A stretch of 64,000 nt of DNA from Craspedostauros australis (taxonomy: Eukaryota; Bacillariophyta; Bacillariophyceae; Mastogloiales; Achnanthaceae): NCBI GenBank assembly GCA_026770025.1, contig JAMXDE010000062.1:1-64000 (forward strand). Direction: 5' to 3'. Positions 43,077 through 54,133 of this stretch are shown in pieces. A program made the position numbers and the translations under genes. The notes beneath the pieces are model-generated. The model saw only the letters and a program-made list of their open reading frames with translations, had not been told where the DNA came from and made no database searches. Positions within the stretch are counted from its first letter, which is position 1, and each line of letters begins with the position of its first letter.

Positions 43077-44797
43077 AACGAACTCGCGATGTGGCGTGCT
43101 GTTTCATTTTTTAGGGAGGCCATTGATGCTCTGCAAGTGCACATTCATGGGGACACAACAAAGGTTTCCAAACATGACGATGGAAAGAGCAGGAGGTGGA
43201 GGCGGCAGCGGAGCGCATACAATTAGAGCATTTACAGATCTCCCTGCTTCCACAAGGAACGGTGAAGAAACAGACAAGCAAGAAAACAACACAAGGGAAA
43301 AGTGGAACCGTTGGTGTTCACAGCTCACATGACACGATACCATACGGTATGATACTCGTCCGCGTATGATAGTTAAGAGATACAATAGATCATGGGGGAT
43401 ACTGATACAACGAACAGGCCTGACGGGATGAATGAGACTTTCTGTGGAGTAATACGTAACATATTATCCATACATACCAGCGACTCTTTGATGTGTACGC
43501 GTGTGCACCATGCCGTTGCTACTTGCTCATACCTGCTCGAGCGTGCAAACACCGAGAACAGATCGGCATGTTCTGGATTTCTCCATTGTGAAGCTGCTGC
43601 GCTGCTTCTTTTCCACTTCCTGTGATGGCATCATTTCGATACACGCAACCATGTTCTGACAGGCCGAATCGCACTGGGGGCGATTGAATAAAATGTTCTG
43701 ACTCTGGATGGATGAAATTCTGTCCTTGCCAGAATGATGACAGATTCAGGTTGCAATTCTGCTGTCAGCATCATCTGTTCCTGTCTGCGATTAAAGACCT
43801 GCGACTATGCGATGCGCTGATCATACGCGAAGGGCGGAACGTGACGTCTGTTCGCGCGAGGGCGTGTGTCTCGAACGTGGAGAGTGCGATCAAAATCCTC
43901 GTGGTCAGAGTTCTATCGACTGAAACACGCGGAAGACGATTCTCGAGAGTACATCAAACACGCATGCTCATTCGCCAACAACTGTCACTGTGCTGCTCTC
44001 CAGAGAGAGGAATAAGAATACGAGCAGACGCCCAACCCAGTCACGCCGCCGTCCATGGATTCCTTGGATCGGACAGGACCCTGACGAAATTTTTGATGGC
44101 GGTGCCCTGTTCTGTGTATTTGCGCTTGCACTTGCACTTGCGCTTGCATCTGTATCTGCAACATGGATACGGGCGTTAGCATCCCGCAGATACATTCTGC
44201 GAGCAGTACTATCATGTCAGAGTGCGATTCACTCCCAAACCTTGCGAGGGTGTTGGCGATAAAGGATTTTTTCCAAACACGGCAGAGAGAGAGAGAGAGC
44301 AGCAAATGCTGCTGTGCCCACAAAACAGACACAGCTTACGTGTATCGGTTCACGTGTATCGACGGCAGTACCCCCACTGCAATGCGAGTGCGAGTCGAGA
44401 GTGGCATCAAGAGCAGCATCAAGAGCAGCATCAAGAGACCAGAGTCGGAAAGAGGATCAAGGAAGATCTCCACACACCAAAGGAAGGGGAAAGGAAAAGG
44501 TGAGGCTGGATCGGCGGCCGGACAGACATTGAGAACAGACAAACCACACAGCGTCGGAATTTAGCGCCAGATGTGGCAAGCACCGAAAAGAAGCAAGGAG
44601 ATGAAGCCCCACACTCCAAGCAGTGCGTCTGCCGTGTTTGCAATTGGTTGGGTGCGTGCAGTAGGTCGTGGACAGAGAGAGGAGTGTGGGCGGCATCAAC
44701 CAAAGCCATCACGATCGGCATCAATGATTTTCTTCGACGATCTTCGAAACCGTGTCACACGAAGTGCGCATCCATAAGTACCATTGTGCACAAAAGA
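43077..44797. other. Intergenic region with simple repeats
   Basis: About 1.7 kb between the C2-DEP gene and the next ORF; no gene is recognised. It contains a CTTGCA/CTTGCG hexamer run near 44125-44155, a GA microsatellite near 44285-44299, and three copies of a 12-bp AGCATCAAGAGC-type unit near 44402-44440. The downstream frame is open from 44573 but its first ATG is at 44798. Confidence 0.45.
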
Positions 44798-46810
44798 ATG
44801 TCTGGCGACATGGCAAATCCATCACGTCAGCACCAACTGCCTCATCTCACCTCACTTGTCAACCTTGTCTCTGTTCACGGTATCTTTCATCACCAACCTG
44901 CACCCAAGCAACATCCAGGCAACACTCAGGCAACATCCAACTTTGTATCAGCTAGTGTGACCAGCAGTATTTCCATCATGCAAGATACAGCCAGAAACTG
45001 CGATAGGACCAACCCAGCCAGCCAGAGCAACGCTCCTGATGGCACCGAACAAAAACAGAACACCGACATTTGCAACCAAAGCAACAACCCATCGTTGGAT
45101 CCGGCTCCAGAAAATGAGATTCTGAGCCACATTTGCACCATTCTCTCCGACACCGACAGCGCCACGGATCAGCACTTCAGACTTTTGGAAAACCACGAAT
45201 CCTGTTTGGCGCGGTCGCCATGGCCCAGGAATCAAGGCGCGGGGTCGATGCCCGACAGTTACCTTTGCATACCTGGCGACACTCTCGGAGATCTCATTCC
45301 ACCCTCCTGCCAGAATCAGACCAATGCCTATCCCATCCGATGGGCGCAGATTTCAGCATATGTTCGGGCCCGTGGGGTCATGGGTATGGGACCAATCATC
45401 CTGTCCACATCACATTTGAGCATTCCAGAATGCAGATACATAGTCACCGTCGCCGGTATCAACCTTTTCACTTTCATCAATCCTGAACGAACGGAGGTGC
45501 CATCCCGAAGATGCAATGCCAATCGAATCTCTGCACTGACGCCAGCAACACATTCACCAGCACCACCGACAGCGCCATCACCTGAGGCCCGGCAGCTCCT
45601 CCACGCCCTCGATGTCCTACTCCGCCTGTTCCACGAGTGTGCTTTCGACCCCATCAAAAACAACATCTCGATTTGGTTCGAACCGCATTTCCCCCAGCTG
45701 CTGCTTAGATTGAACGTCCGGCTTGATGACGTCCGGCTGTGGACTCACATGGAGATGACGGAGGAGCATTGCAAATTGATAGCGACGACGGCCAAATCGA
45801 TCCGGTGCGCCTATGTCTCATTCGGTGATGGTGGCGGATCTTTCTTTCGGCACATGGTCGAATCCAACGCTCGCATTGAGTCCATCGCCTTCTCCCGCAC
45901 CAACATCGACATCGACTTGCTGTGCGAGGCGATTCCCCGGCTCTCGACTCTGAAGTCGGTCGGCTTGCGTTGCTCTCGCCAAGGAGATGGACCGGGCGAT
46001 CATTCGGTTCGGTCCGCCCAACTAGATAAGTTTGTTCTCGCCATTGTCGATCATTCGGGCATCCAGAAGGTCACGCAGTCTGGAAGTGCTCCGGCGACGC
46101 AGTGGTTGCATCGCTTGTCGCAGCTCATCCGTTGCGATCACATCTCATCGATCTCCGATGACTTCACTGTCAGCGCTGATCGTACCGATACTGGCTGCCT
46201 GGATCGAACGGCGCGTCTTTCCATCACAGCAGCCATCCTGGACGCGGTCCGTGACAACCCAAATCTGGTCGCTCTCGATCTTGATTTGAGTTCACGCCGT
46301 GCTGTGGATGCAGACCGTTGGGAATGCGGGGTCAAATCGTTCCTGCGCGAGCGCATCGTTGGCAAGAAGGCTATTGGGGTGGTGGAAAACATGCTGCGGC
46401 AGGACCGCATGTCCTCCGGCACTTTGACCCAGATGCTGTCGATGCAGAAGGTATCCAACCATTTGGATACAGTGTTTAGCATCGTAAGTATGCTGTCAGA
46501 TTACATTGGAAGTCACGCGCCGTGTGTTGTGGGAGACATGCCGAACAGTGATACTCGCAAGCTTGATGACGACTGTGCCATGAGTGACACGGATGCTGAC
46601 GCTTGTGGACTCGTGGATGGTGGAGGAGCCAGTAATTCCAGCAATCTCCCCAAGCCTGCTGCTGCTGCAACTTCGGAGTCCTCTGTTTCAACTTCGATGA
46701 CGGCCGAAGGTGAGGATGGCATCACGCAGAAGCGCTTTCGCTGCTTGGATCTGTCAGACAATGATGCGAATGGAAAAGAAAAGGTGCGGAAAGTGAAGTT
46801 GAGAACATGA
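44798..46810 (+). CDS. Unrecognised protein, possibly with degenerate leucine-rich repeats
   Basis: A 671-aa ORF from the first in-frame ATG (44798); the frame is open 225 bp further upstream, so an unseen 5' exon is possible. The first 170 residues are polar and Asn/Gln/Ser-rich, which suggests disorder. The middle (about 250-560) looks folded: LLRLNVRLDDVRLWTHMEM, SNARIESIAFSRTNIDIDLL, RLSTLKSVGLRC and NPNLVALDLDLSSRR have the Leu spacing of ribonuclease-inhibitor-like LRRs, but no clear family signature is seen. The C-terminus is acidic with a final basic KVRKVKLRT, a possible nuclear signal. No function is assigned. Coding status rests on ORF length and non-random composition. Confidence 0.68.
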   Translation: MSGDMANPSRQHQLPHLTSLVNLVSVHGIFHHQPAPKQHPGNTQATSNFVSASVTSSISIMQDTARNCDRTNPASQSNAPDGTEQKQNTDICNQSNNPSLDPAPENEILSHICTILSDTDSATDQHFRLLENHESCLARSPWPRNQGAGSMPDSYLCIPGDTLGDLIPPSCQNQTNAYPIRWAQISAYVRARGVMGMGPIILSTSHLSIPECRYIVTVAGINLFTFINPERTEVPSRRCNANRISALTPATHSPAPPTAPSPEARQLLHALDVLLRLFHECAFDPIKNNISIWFEPHFPQLLLRLNVRLDDVRLWTHMEMTEEHCKLIATTAKSIRCAYVSFGDGGGSFFRHMVESNARIESIAFSRTNIDIDLLCEAIPRLSTLKSVGLRCSRQGDGPGDHSVRSAQLDKFVLAIVDHSGIQKVTQSGSAPATQWLHRLSQLIRCDHISSISDDFTVSADRTDTGCLDRTARLSITAAILDAVRDNPNLVALDLDLSSRRAVDADRWECGVKSFLRERIVGKKAIGVVENMLRQDRMSSGTLTQMLSMQKVSNHLDTVFSIVSMLSDYIGSHAPCVVGDMPNSDTRKLDDDCAMSDTDADACGLVDGGGASNSSNLPKPAAAATSESSVSTSMTAEGEDGITQKRFRCLDLSDNDANGKEKVRKVKLRT

Positions 46811-47696
46811 TCGTCATGAATGACATCCGGCGCAACCGCTACAGTCCAACGGGCACAGCAGCGAGGCGATGGCCGACTTCTGTGCTCTGGAAAGAGCGAG
46901 TTGTGCGCGTGCATCGCTGCCACAAGGAGGAGTCTGTAAGACTGTCCGCATACGCAAGACAAGATGTTCAGCCCTGACCGGCCCAGCCAGGCATACTCAA
47001 TCGATGTAGTGATCAAGAGTCAAGTCAAGCAAGCAACTCCGCAACCAAACGGTCCTCCACAATGATTTAGGCGAGACAATGCGCGTGCGACCACGAGGTA
47101 CGTAGCAGTGCCACAAAGCACTCTGTTGTTTGCAAGTACGAGCGCGAACAAGAACACGAATAGTGGAGATGGAAGTGGAGTTGGAGGTGTGGGTGCGAGC
47201 ACAACCACCAAACTGTCTCTCACGAGTGGACGGCAGCATACGATCAAAACGAAATCGCGGTGCTGGTTGCATGCCGCGAAACTGCCATGTGCGAGTACTT
47301 GGACGCACAACATGAATCCATCAACGCTCCGACAACAACACAATGTGCCTTGAGGAACAAATCTGCTCTTTACATGCAATATATGCGATGCACACTTGTA
47401 GAACAACACCATTACATGATGACGAACGAGGAATATGCCTGACAAGCGTCTGGCTCTCATAGTGCGGATACTCGAATGTTGTTCTCGAATGTAATATTCG
47501 TTGATTGATGCACTCAATGTGGTTAGCTGTCTACGAGTCCGAGCAGGAGTGCGGGTGTGTTATGCATTCATGAATGTTGGATAGGTGTGTTTACGAATTT
47601 TGTCTGTTACCTTTTGCCTGTCGCATGTGTTGCGTTGCGTTGCCTTTTTGGTTTTGTGTTTACTTTGGGAGTACGACGTGTTGATTGGCATGCGGC
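46811..47696. other. Intergenic region between convergent genes
   Basis: About 890 bp holding the 3' ends of the 44,798 gene (plus) and of the phosphodiesterase gene (minus). Short overlapping ORFs on both strands have no recognisable domain. No RNA gene or repeat of note was seen. Confidence 0.45.
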
Positions 47697-50600
47697 TCAC
47701 GACGATGCTTCGGAATGATCGAACGCTTCGGAGAGATCGGTTCCCTTGGTCGTTTCCGTCGTATCTGCGGCAGAGTCATCCATGTGCGTGGAGGTGTGCG
47801 TTTGTGTCGATTCGTCTGCATCGCTGTCATGGCCATCATCATTATCATCGTCATCGTCATGGTCGTCATCATCATCATTAGTATTGTCGCAGTCGCTGGT
47901 GACGAGATGCTTCTGCTTCGGCGGCTGCTCCTTCTCCCATTCCTGCTGCCAGTACCATATGTTGTCGTCGACGATGGGCAGTATCTCAAACTGCAGACGC
48001 GGGAGGAATCGGCAGAGGAGCTGGTAGGCCGGCTGCACGACGAACTGTAGAAAGCCGATCTGCGATTTTGGCCTTGAGGTTGTGGAACGATCGCACAGCG
48101 GGCTCGGGTCCAATCCCTGCGATCGCTCCGTGTCACCCTGATGGAAGAGTTCCTGCAGACACTGGTCGGTCCACTTGATGGCAAGCTCGCGTGGCTTGGC
48201 TGGGTTGGAGATATCGGCGACGTGCAGGATGTAGTTGAGGAGCGATTGGATCATGACTGGATCTGTCATTTGTTGCAGTTGCTGCTGTTGTTCCTGACCA
48301 TCTGCATTTGCATCTGCATCCCCCATGATACCGGTGCCTGCATGGCCGCTTTCATTCGTGCGGTTGCTGCGATCATTAACCTGGTGTGATTGTTGTTGTT
48401 GTTGCTGTTGTTGACACTGCTGCTGCCATCGGACGAGGAGGCTCTTCATCTCGCTGACGGACTGGAAATGCTTGGACATGTCCGTGCTGAGGACACCGCT
48501 GATGACGAGCTCCCGGATGGATGCGATCTGGTCCTGATCCATGGTCATGAGGATGTTGACGGACGAGAGGATCTCTGCACGGGTCCTGTCCTGCTGCGGC
48601 TGCGGCTTGCTGCTGCCTCGAGAGGAGAACAGAGCAGCAGCAGATGTGGCAGCATCTGTCGAATGATTTCCAAAGAGCATCTGGAAGGCCCTGCTGGCAT
48701 GCATGTTCTCGAGGACGGAGATGTCGTTGTAGGTGATGGCGAGCTTGGTGCGCGCGTGGATCTGGTATGAGTTGTTGAATCCCGGGTGTCCCATGTCATG
48801 CACGGCCGCGGCGATGAGGATGGAGAGCGCCGAGAGCCGATCGAAGGCCAGGAGACCGGAGTCGAGGGCTGATTGGAAGATGCAGTGGACGGTCTGCAGG
48901 ACATCCGCGGCATGGACCCTGTTGTGGTAGGGTATCTTGTCCTGCGTGGCGTACTCTTTCTGGACGCAGCGCAGGAAGTTGCAGAGGATGACGGGTGGGA
49001 TTTGGAATTCCTTGACGAATCCGTAGAAGGATTCTTTGCGTTTGTTACCCGTGTGGTTGTCGGTGTCTGTGTGAGTGGAGTTGCCTAGATCGCTGCTGGA
49101 GTCTAGATCGGTGTGGAAGGAATCATCAAGGTCCCCGTTGATGATGTGCTGCATGGCCTGCTGCGCATGCGGCGCCGCCATGATGGCCCATCCCATGAAG
49201 AGAAGCGGGTTTCCGCCCGTGAGACGATCGAGCTCGAAGACGTCGATGTGGTCCTGGTGATCCCCCCATCGCGAGCACGAGTCCCATGAGAGAAGACGGT
49301 GGACACGCTGCTGCTGCGTCTTGGTGAGCTGCAGGAACTCCGGCGGGACGAAGGCATTGCGCTGGTCGACGAGCTCTATCATGATGCGCTCCCGCTGCAT
49401 GCGCTTGAGCTCCCTGGTCATGGAGGATCGCAAGGCAAGGTGCTTGACGAACTTGTTGGCCACGAGCATGGACTGCACGCGCTTCTTGACGATCTGCGTT
49501 TTGGAGACATGCTCCTTGGCGCCCTCCTCGTCTTCGTTGCCGTTGTTGCCGTTGCCGCCGTTGCTGCGGCCATTGGCATTGCCGTTGGCGTCGCTGCCAT
49601 TGGCATGCTGCTGCTGATCCATGTGCAGCTGGAAGGAAGAGCGCCTGCTGGATGCTCCACCGAACTCCTCCACCAGGAACTGGCTGGCCACGCAGTCCTT
49701 GTGCTGCGCGTGATGCAGGAGCTGGGTGGGGATGTGCATGGTGTGGAGGTTGGTGGAATGCATCATCTGCGATGGTGTGGGTGGCTTGCCTCCCGTCCTG
49801 GTTGTGCGGTTGCTCGTAGATGTAGACTTGGATTTGGGTGTAGATGTAGACGCAGACTTGGTCGTAGATGTTGCTGCAGTTGCGGAGGTGCTTTGGCCAT
49901 CCTTCTGATCGTGAGACGCTTGCTGCGACTGGTGCCTGTCGAGGGTTGCCTCCGATGCTTGGTCATGAGCATCTGCTGGATCAGCAACGACATGGCCATG
50001 GCCAAGGTCATTGTTGTCACCACTGTCACCCTCACCCTGATCAGTCTGAGTCTCAGATGTGCTCATGGAAGCGGCAGCAACCGCAGCAGCAGCAGCCAAA
50101 GAAGAAGGATGCTCCTGAGGATGCTCCTGGGAATGATCGTCGTCCGCAAAGGACAGCTCCGAGTCCTGACCAGGCGCCTGAGACAAGACGGGCGAGATAT
50201 GGACGGAGGGGAAGGAGGAGAAGGTGGAGGCAGACGGAGATGCTGTGGCCAGAAGGAGGTTCTGCACGACCCTCAACCCCTGGCGCTGGTCCTCGCTCAT
50301 GGCCTTGTACGGCTCCGACTGATGATCGAGCAGCGACGAGATGACCTGCAGCCCCTGATCCCACTGCGACTGCATCACGAGGGACTGCGACGACATGGAG
50401 GATCTGGGCAAGAAGATGGAAGTGCTGGAGCGTCTTCGCGGGTTGGTGCTCAAGCTTCCGCTCAAGCTGGAGATCATGCCGGAGTTGGCGCTGGAATTGG
50501 CACAGGAGGTGATGCTGGAGTTGCTTCCATCGTTCGAATAGCCGCCATGGCCACCATGGCTTGCATGGCTGGAAGCGAAGGTCTCATCCGCGGTGGCAGA

Positions 50601-50954
50601 CGAGAGGGAGTGCACACTGGACATCTGTCTGCCCCATGGCGTCATGATGGAAGTGAAGGAGGCCCTTGTTTGGCGCCTTCTCTGTCGCTGTGGCTGCGTG
50701 TTTGACTGCATCTGCGATTGTCCACAGTCCTTTGTGTTGGTATCGCCTTGGCCTTGGCCTTTACCTTTACCTTTGCCTGAGCTGCTGCGGTTGTTGAGGC
50801 TGCTGAGGCTATCGAGGTTATTGAGGTTGTTGCCCCTGTGTGCCATGATGTCCGAACCCTGCGAAGACTTGGACTTTGACAGGAGCTCAGGGGGCAATGA
50901 GGCCCTTCTGCGGGAGCCGCCTGGCCATACCGGACTCGTCGGAGGAACTGTCAT
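47697..50954 (-). CDS. Class I 3',5'-cyclic-nucleotide phosphodiesterase
   Basis: A 1085-aa protein from the ATG at 50954. The catalytic domain (about 640-1000) has the full PDEase_I metal and substrate set: YHNRVHAADV (about 675), the HD motif VHDMGHPGFNN (about 714), STDMSKHF, HVADISNPAKP (about 905), a QGDTERSQGLDPSPLCDR segment, and SQIGFLQFVVQP (about 960) with the invariant Gln that holds the purine ring. It should hydrolyse cAMP and/or cGMP; the preferred nucleotide cannot be read from sequence. About 600 residues before it are Ser/Gln/His-rich and probably disordered, with no visible GAF, PAS or transmembrane segment. A Gln-rich insert (about 840-885) lies within the domain. The acidic C-terminus has a long Asp run. 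Calls on the exact start are moderate. Confidence 0.92.
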   Translation of the reverse strand: MTVPPTSPVWPGGSRRRASLPPELLSKSKSSQGSDIMAHRGNNLNNLDSLSSLNNRSSSGKGKGKGQGQGDTNTKDCGQSQMQSNTQPQRQRRRQTRASFTSIMTPWGRQMSSVHSLSSATADETFASSHASHGGHGGYSNDGSNSSITSCANSSANSGMISSLSGSLSTNPRRRSSTSIFLPRSSMSSQSLVMQSQWDQGLQVISSLLDHQSEPYKAMSEDQRQGLRVVQNLLLATASPSASTFSSFPSVHISPVLSQAPGQDSELSFADDDHSQEHPQEHPSSLAAAAAVAAASMSTSETQTDQGEGDSGDNNDLGHGHVVADPADAHDQASEATLDRHQSQQASHDQKDGQSTSATAATSTTKSASTSTPKSKSTSTSNRTTRTGGKPPTPSQMMHSTNLHTMHIPTQLLHHAQHKDCVASQFLVEEFGGASSRRSSFQLHMDQQQHANGSDANGNANGRSNGGNGNNGNEDEEGAKEHVSKTQIVKKRVQSMLVANKFVKHLALRSSMTRELKRMQRERIMIELVDQRNAFVPPEFLQLTKTQQQRVHRLLSWDSCSRWGDHQDHIDVFELDRLTGGNPLLFMGWAIMAAPHAQQAMQHIINGDLDDSFHTDLDSSSDLGNSTHTDTDNHTGNKRKESFYGFVKEFQIPPVILCNFLRCVQKEYATQDKIPYHNRVHAADVLQTVHCIFQSALDSGLLAFDRLSALSILIAAAVHDMGHPGFNNSYQIHARTKLAITYNDISVLENMHASRAFQMLFGNHSTDAATSAAALFSSRGSSKPQPQQDRTRAEILSSVNILMTMDQDQIASIRELVISGVLSTDMSKHFQSVSEMKSLLVRWQQQCQQQQQQQQSHQVNDRSNRTNESGHAGTGIMGDADANADGQEQQQQLQQMTDPVMIQSLLNYILHVADISNPAKPRELAIKWTDQCLQELFHQGDTERSQGLDPSPLCDRSTTSRPKSQIGFLQFVVQPAYQLLCRFLPRLQFEILPIVDDNIWYWQQEWEKEQPPKQKHLVTSDCDNTNDDDDDHDDDDDNDDGHDSDADESTQTHTSTHMDDSAADTTETTKGTDLSEAFDHSEASS

Positions 50955-53900
50955 TGTCACTGGTTGTTGTTTGTTGTTTGTTGTGTCTTGCTCTTGTTTC
51001 TTGGTCGTATTTCTTGCTTGCCATTGGTGCTTGGTGTCTATTTCGTGCTTCCCCTGATTTGTGTGTTTCTCTTTCTCTGTCCACTCTTGTGATTCTTTTT
51101 CTTTTTTGTGTCGTTCTTGCTGCGTTGAAATGGGTGCGATGTTCCCAATTCTTCTCGTTTCTTGCTTGCTTGCTTGTTTGCTTGGTTGCTTGCTGGTTGC
51201 TTGTTTGTTGGTCTCTCACTGTTGATCTCTCGCTGCTGATCTACCTGCTGGACTGTTTCCAACGCCCACCCGTTGTTCGTACTCTCTTGGTATGTGGGAT
51301 TGTTGATCTTCCTTCGTGCGCCGATCGTTGTTGTGTCCCCTTTGCAACGTCGCCCTGCTTTGATCTTTCCCTTGTGAACTTTTTGTGGTACTGGCAACAG
51401 CCATCCCTTTGCTGCTTACCCTGCGAACCCGAGGACGAGCGCGCTTGTCACCGAATGATGCGAAACGTTGTGAATGGTGTTGGCGAAGCCCGTCGTTGTG
51501 CTTGTGCGAGTAATGCGAACAACGGCGCCAACACCCAACACACACACGTACACATGCACACACATGCACGCTCAACACCGACGAGAACAGCGGGTCTGCC
51601 ATAGCCAGGCCGGATGCGTCACAACGTCGAGGCATCAACGTTGCGAAGTACGCCAACATCGACCGCGCGCGATACGCACTGCAGCGAAAGCGGCAACAAC
51701 ACACCAACAACACCAAGATCACTTGCACAGCCAAGACCAATTCCATGACTGGGCGCAAACGCAGCGCCCTTGTGAAGCGCCGCGCGTAAGCTTTTCGTCC
51801 CTGAGACAGAAAGGATTCCGGGAATGTGAGAATTGCGAACTTTCTACCTCACCCCCGCCACTTAAATGTCCAACATCCCACTGCCCACCATTCTTTTTGT
51901 CATCTTGGTTACATTCTCATTGGTCCCGCACTGATCCGTCGCAAAGTCACCACGTCGTTCTCACAACTTCCTCACTTTCTCCCCCTCTCCTCTCCTTTCA
52001 TCTCCTTTCATCTGGTTGTGGAATAAGACAACATGAGCTTCCTGAACTCCACTCAGCTCCATTGCACGTTGCTGGTCGTACCTCTCTGTCCATGAGAATA
52101 TCTCTACGCTGCTCTCCTCTTTCGCGATATGACGTTTGGCTGCAACCGTCTCCAGCTTTGAGCCATGATCGTGGAGATATCGTCTCCATTCAACTTCAAC
52201 AGTTACCCCTCTCAGTTTTGAGGAGTTCCTTTCCGCCTCTTTCCACATCGCAATCATCACTTCACATCCTTCGGAGCTTCAGTTCTGTTGGCACAGCCAT
52301 CGGACCGTCCGATCTCGTCCACAACATCAAACTCTCCTTTCCGGCAATCATCAACATCATTGGCATTCAGGGCGGCCTCTCTGTCATATCTGTGACTGCA
52401 AGCACAAAGTAAGAACACTGATACGATAGACCAACGCCAACACCAACAACGGCACCAAACAACATCGGCACCATCCAACTTTCCTATTCGTGAACTTTGC
52501 CTCCATGGATGCAAACGTTCATGATCTTACGTAGAGCCGGTTCGCAGCCGCAGCCCCTCGACGCCACAACTCTGCCCCAAGGCTACCAATATCATTTATC
52601 TAAATTAGCCCAAAAGTTCTGCCCACATCCCGCGAGCAACAACAGCCTTTCGTGGGCGTGCGACTTAGCGGAACAAACCCGCTTTTGCGGTCGTATAAAT
52701 GATGAACATAGAATGTCGTCTTCACTGTCGCTGGACAATCTCAATCCTTCACGCTACGAACTCGGGTTTGGAACAACCAAGATCGGATGTCCACAACTAT
52801 CAGAAAACGAACTTCAGTGCCATGAACCCCCGTTTCACCTTCGAATGAACAAACAGACACACAGACAGACAGGACACAATTTGCAACTCCACGATCCCGA
52901 AAACAAAAACGGTTGGCGATCTGCGTTTCGCCCAGCGTTCTGGCTCAGCGCCTCATCCCCTCTTTCGTCCGCCCCAGAGAGAGGTATCACATTTCACCCC
53001 TGCTCTGCTCCGCTCTACTGGAGTACTCTCATGGAGTACTCTCATGGAGTACTCTCATGGAGAAAATCATATTCCCGCCGGGTCATGGGGCCATTATACC
53101 TCCTCGTACGAGCTGTGCTGCTGCAGGGACGAGAGGGACAACTTGCTGCTCCGCGATCATGGACAAGTGACACCTGCCACACCACACAGGCCAAAGCAGC
53201 AATGGTCGTAGCAATAAATATGGCGACAGGAACAAGGAACAAGGCCCAAGATCGCGCCGACTCACACTGAAACTGTGATTGCAGACTCCGTTCCGAATGA
53301 CACAAAGTGCAAGACATCATCTACCTGACAATCCCATCATCCGACCCCGCCGCTGAGTCCGAGTACAACACGGTCTCCTCTCTTCGCACTCGTACCTCTG
53401 TACCGTTCTCGCTTTGTCCGTCTTTGTGCTTCACAATCAATGACGGCTGAGTATTCTCTACAACGCCATCCCCTTTTTCTCCCTCTCTCTCCCTCTCTCT
53501 TTGCGTATCGTATCTGCGTCCGTCTCCGTTTCTCTGCTATCTCTCTCTGTTCGCGCGGCAAATCCAGGTTCACTTCCGTTCCCGTCGTGTTCTTGCGGTC
53601 TTGGCGTGGACATGGTCTCCCCAACGAAAAGCTCCATCGTTTGCACGTGCGTGCACATGTCCACGTTATCGACATCCATGGTACCAACTTCGTTGAGCTC
53701 CGTGTTCCAATGCCGCGGTACTATTCAGGTATAACGAACCGTTATATTGACGTTTTCAGCTTCGTTCGAATTCGCTCACACAATTTCCCTCAAACCAACA
53801 CATGCACCCAACGCGACTCTTTCCGACGCCGCCGCTGGTGCGATTGCTCTACAAGCACTCCACGAGTTCAAGGCAAAACGTTCGACAGCAGCATCATATA

Positions 53901-54133
53901 ATACGTACAGTGCATATGATCGCCGTCTGTGTGATGTATATGAATACCCATGTATAGGTCGTAATACGACACAATGTTACACCCGATGTGAGTGCTGACG
54001 CCAGGCTCATACTTCGCTGCTCTCTGGAATGTTGGTAGAACGTCACGATGCTCTGGAGGACTGCCGACTGTGAGCGTTCCCGCCCGCCCACCGGAACGAC
54101 GTCAAGTTGAACCGCGCCGCCCAGAGGATAGCC
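50955..54133. other. 3.2-kb region between the phosphodiesterase and LRR genes
   Basis: This lies upstream of the phosphodiesterase and downstream of the LRR gene. Open frames at 51474-52412 (312 codons) and 52497-53270 (257 codons) lack domains, have noncoding-like composition (His/Ser/Pro-rich or mixed) and are not called genes. A short frame at 53747-53998 contains DAAAGAIALQALHEFKAKR, which looks protein-like, and could be part of a small spliced gene; support is weak. CT-rich and GTTGCTTG-type simple sequence occurs near 51150-51220. Confidence 0.45.
53019..53057 (+). repeat. 13-bp tandem repeat, three perfect copies
   Basis: The unit TGGAGTACTCTCA occurs three times without change, followed by a partial fourth copy (TGGAG). 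It contains the palindrome GAGTACTC. It is intergenic, and nothing links it to a function. Confidence 0.9.

Noticed and set aside
49299-50705. 468-codon plus-strand ORF
   Set aside because: It is antisense to the disordered N-terminus of the phosphodiesterase and is Gly/Arg/Leu-rich without a domain.
51474-52412. 312-codon plus-strand ORF in the 3.2-kb intergenic region
   Set aside because: Its composition is His/Ser/Pro/Thr-rich with no domain or conserved-looking core, and there is no support beyond length. A noncoding 5' region is likelier, though transcripts could change this.
52497-53270. 257-codon plus-strand ORF
   Set aside because: Mixed composition, includes the 13-bp tandem repeat and has no domain; not called a gene.
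53440-53998. Small ORFs, one with DAAAGAIALQALHEFKAKR
   Set aside because: Possibly an exon of a small gene, but no splice partner or start can be supported.
54030-54133. A sixth exon of the LRR gene using the GTGAGG after the Cys-rich tail
   Set aside because: The frame meets TGA at 54136-54134 directly after the typical Cys-rich end, so no further exon is needed; the extension would add an odd hydrophobic tail.
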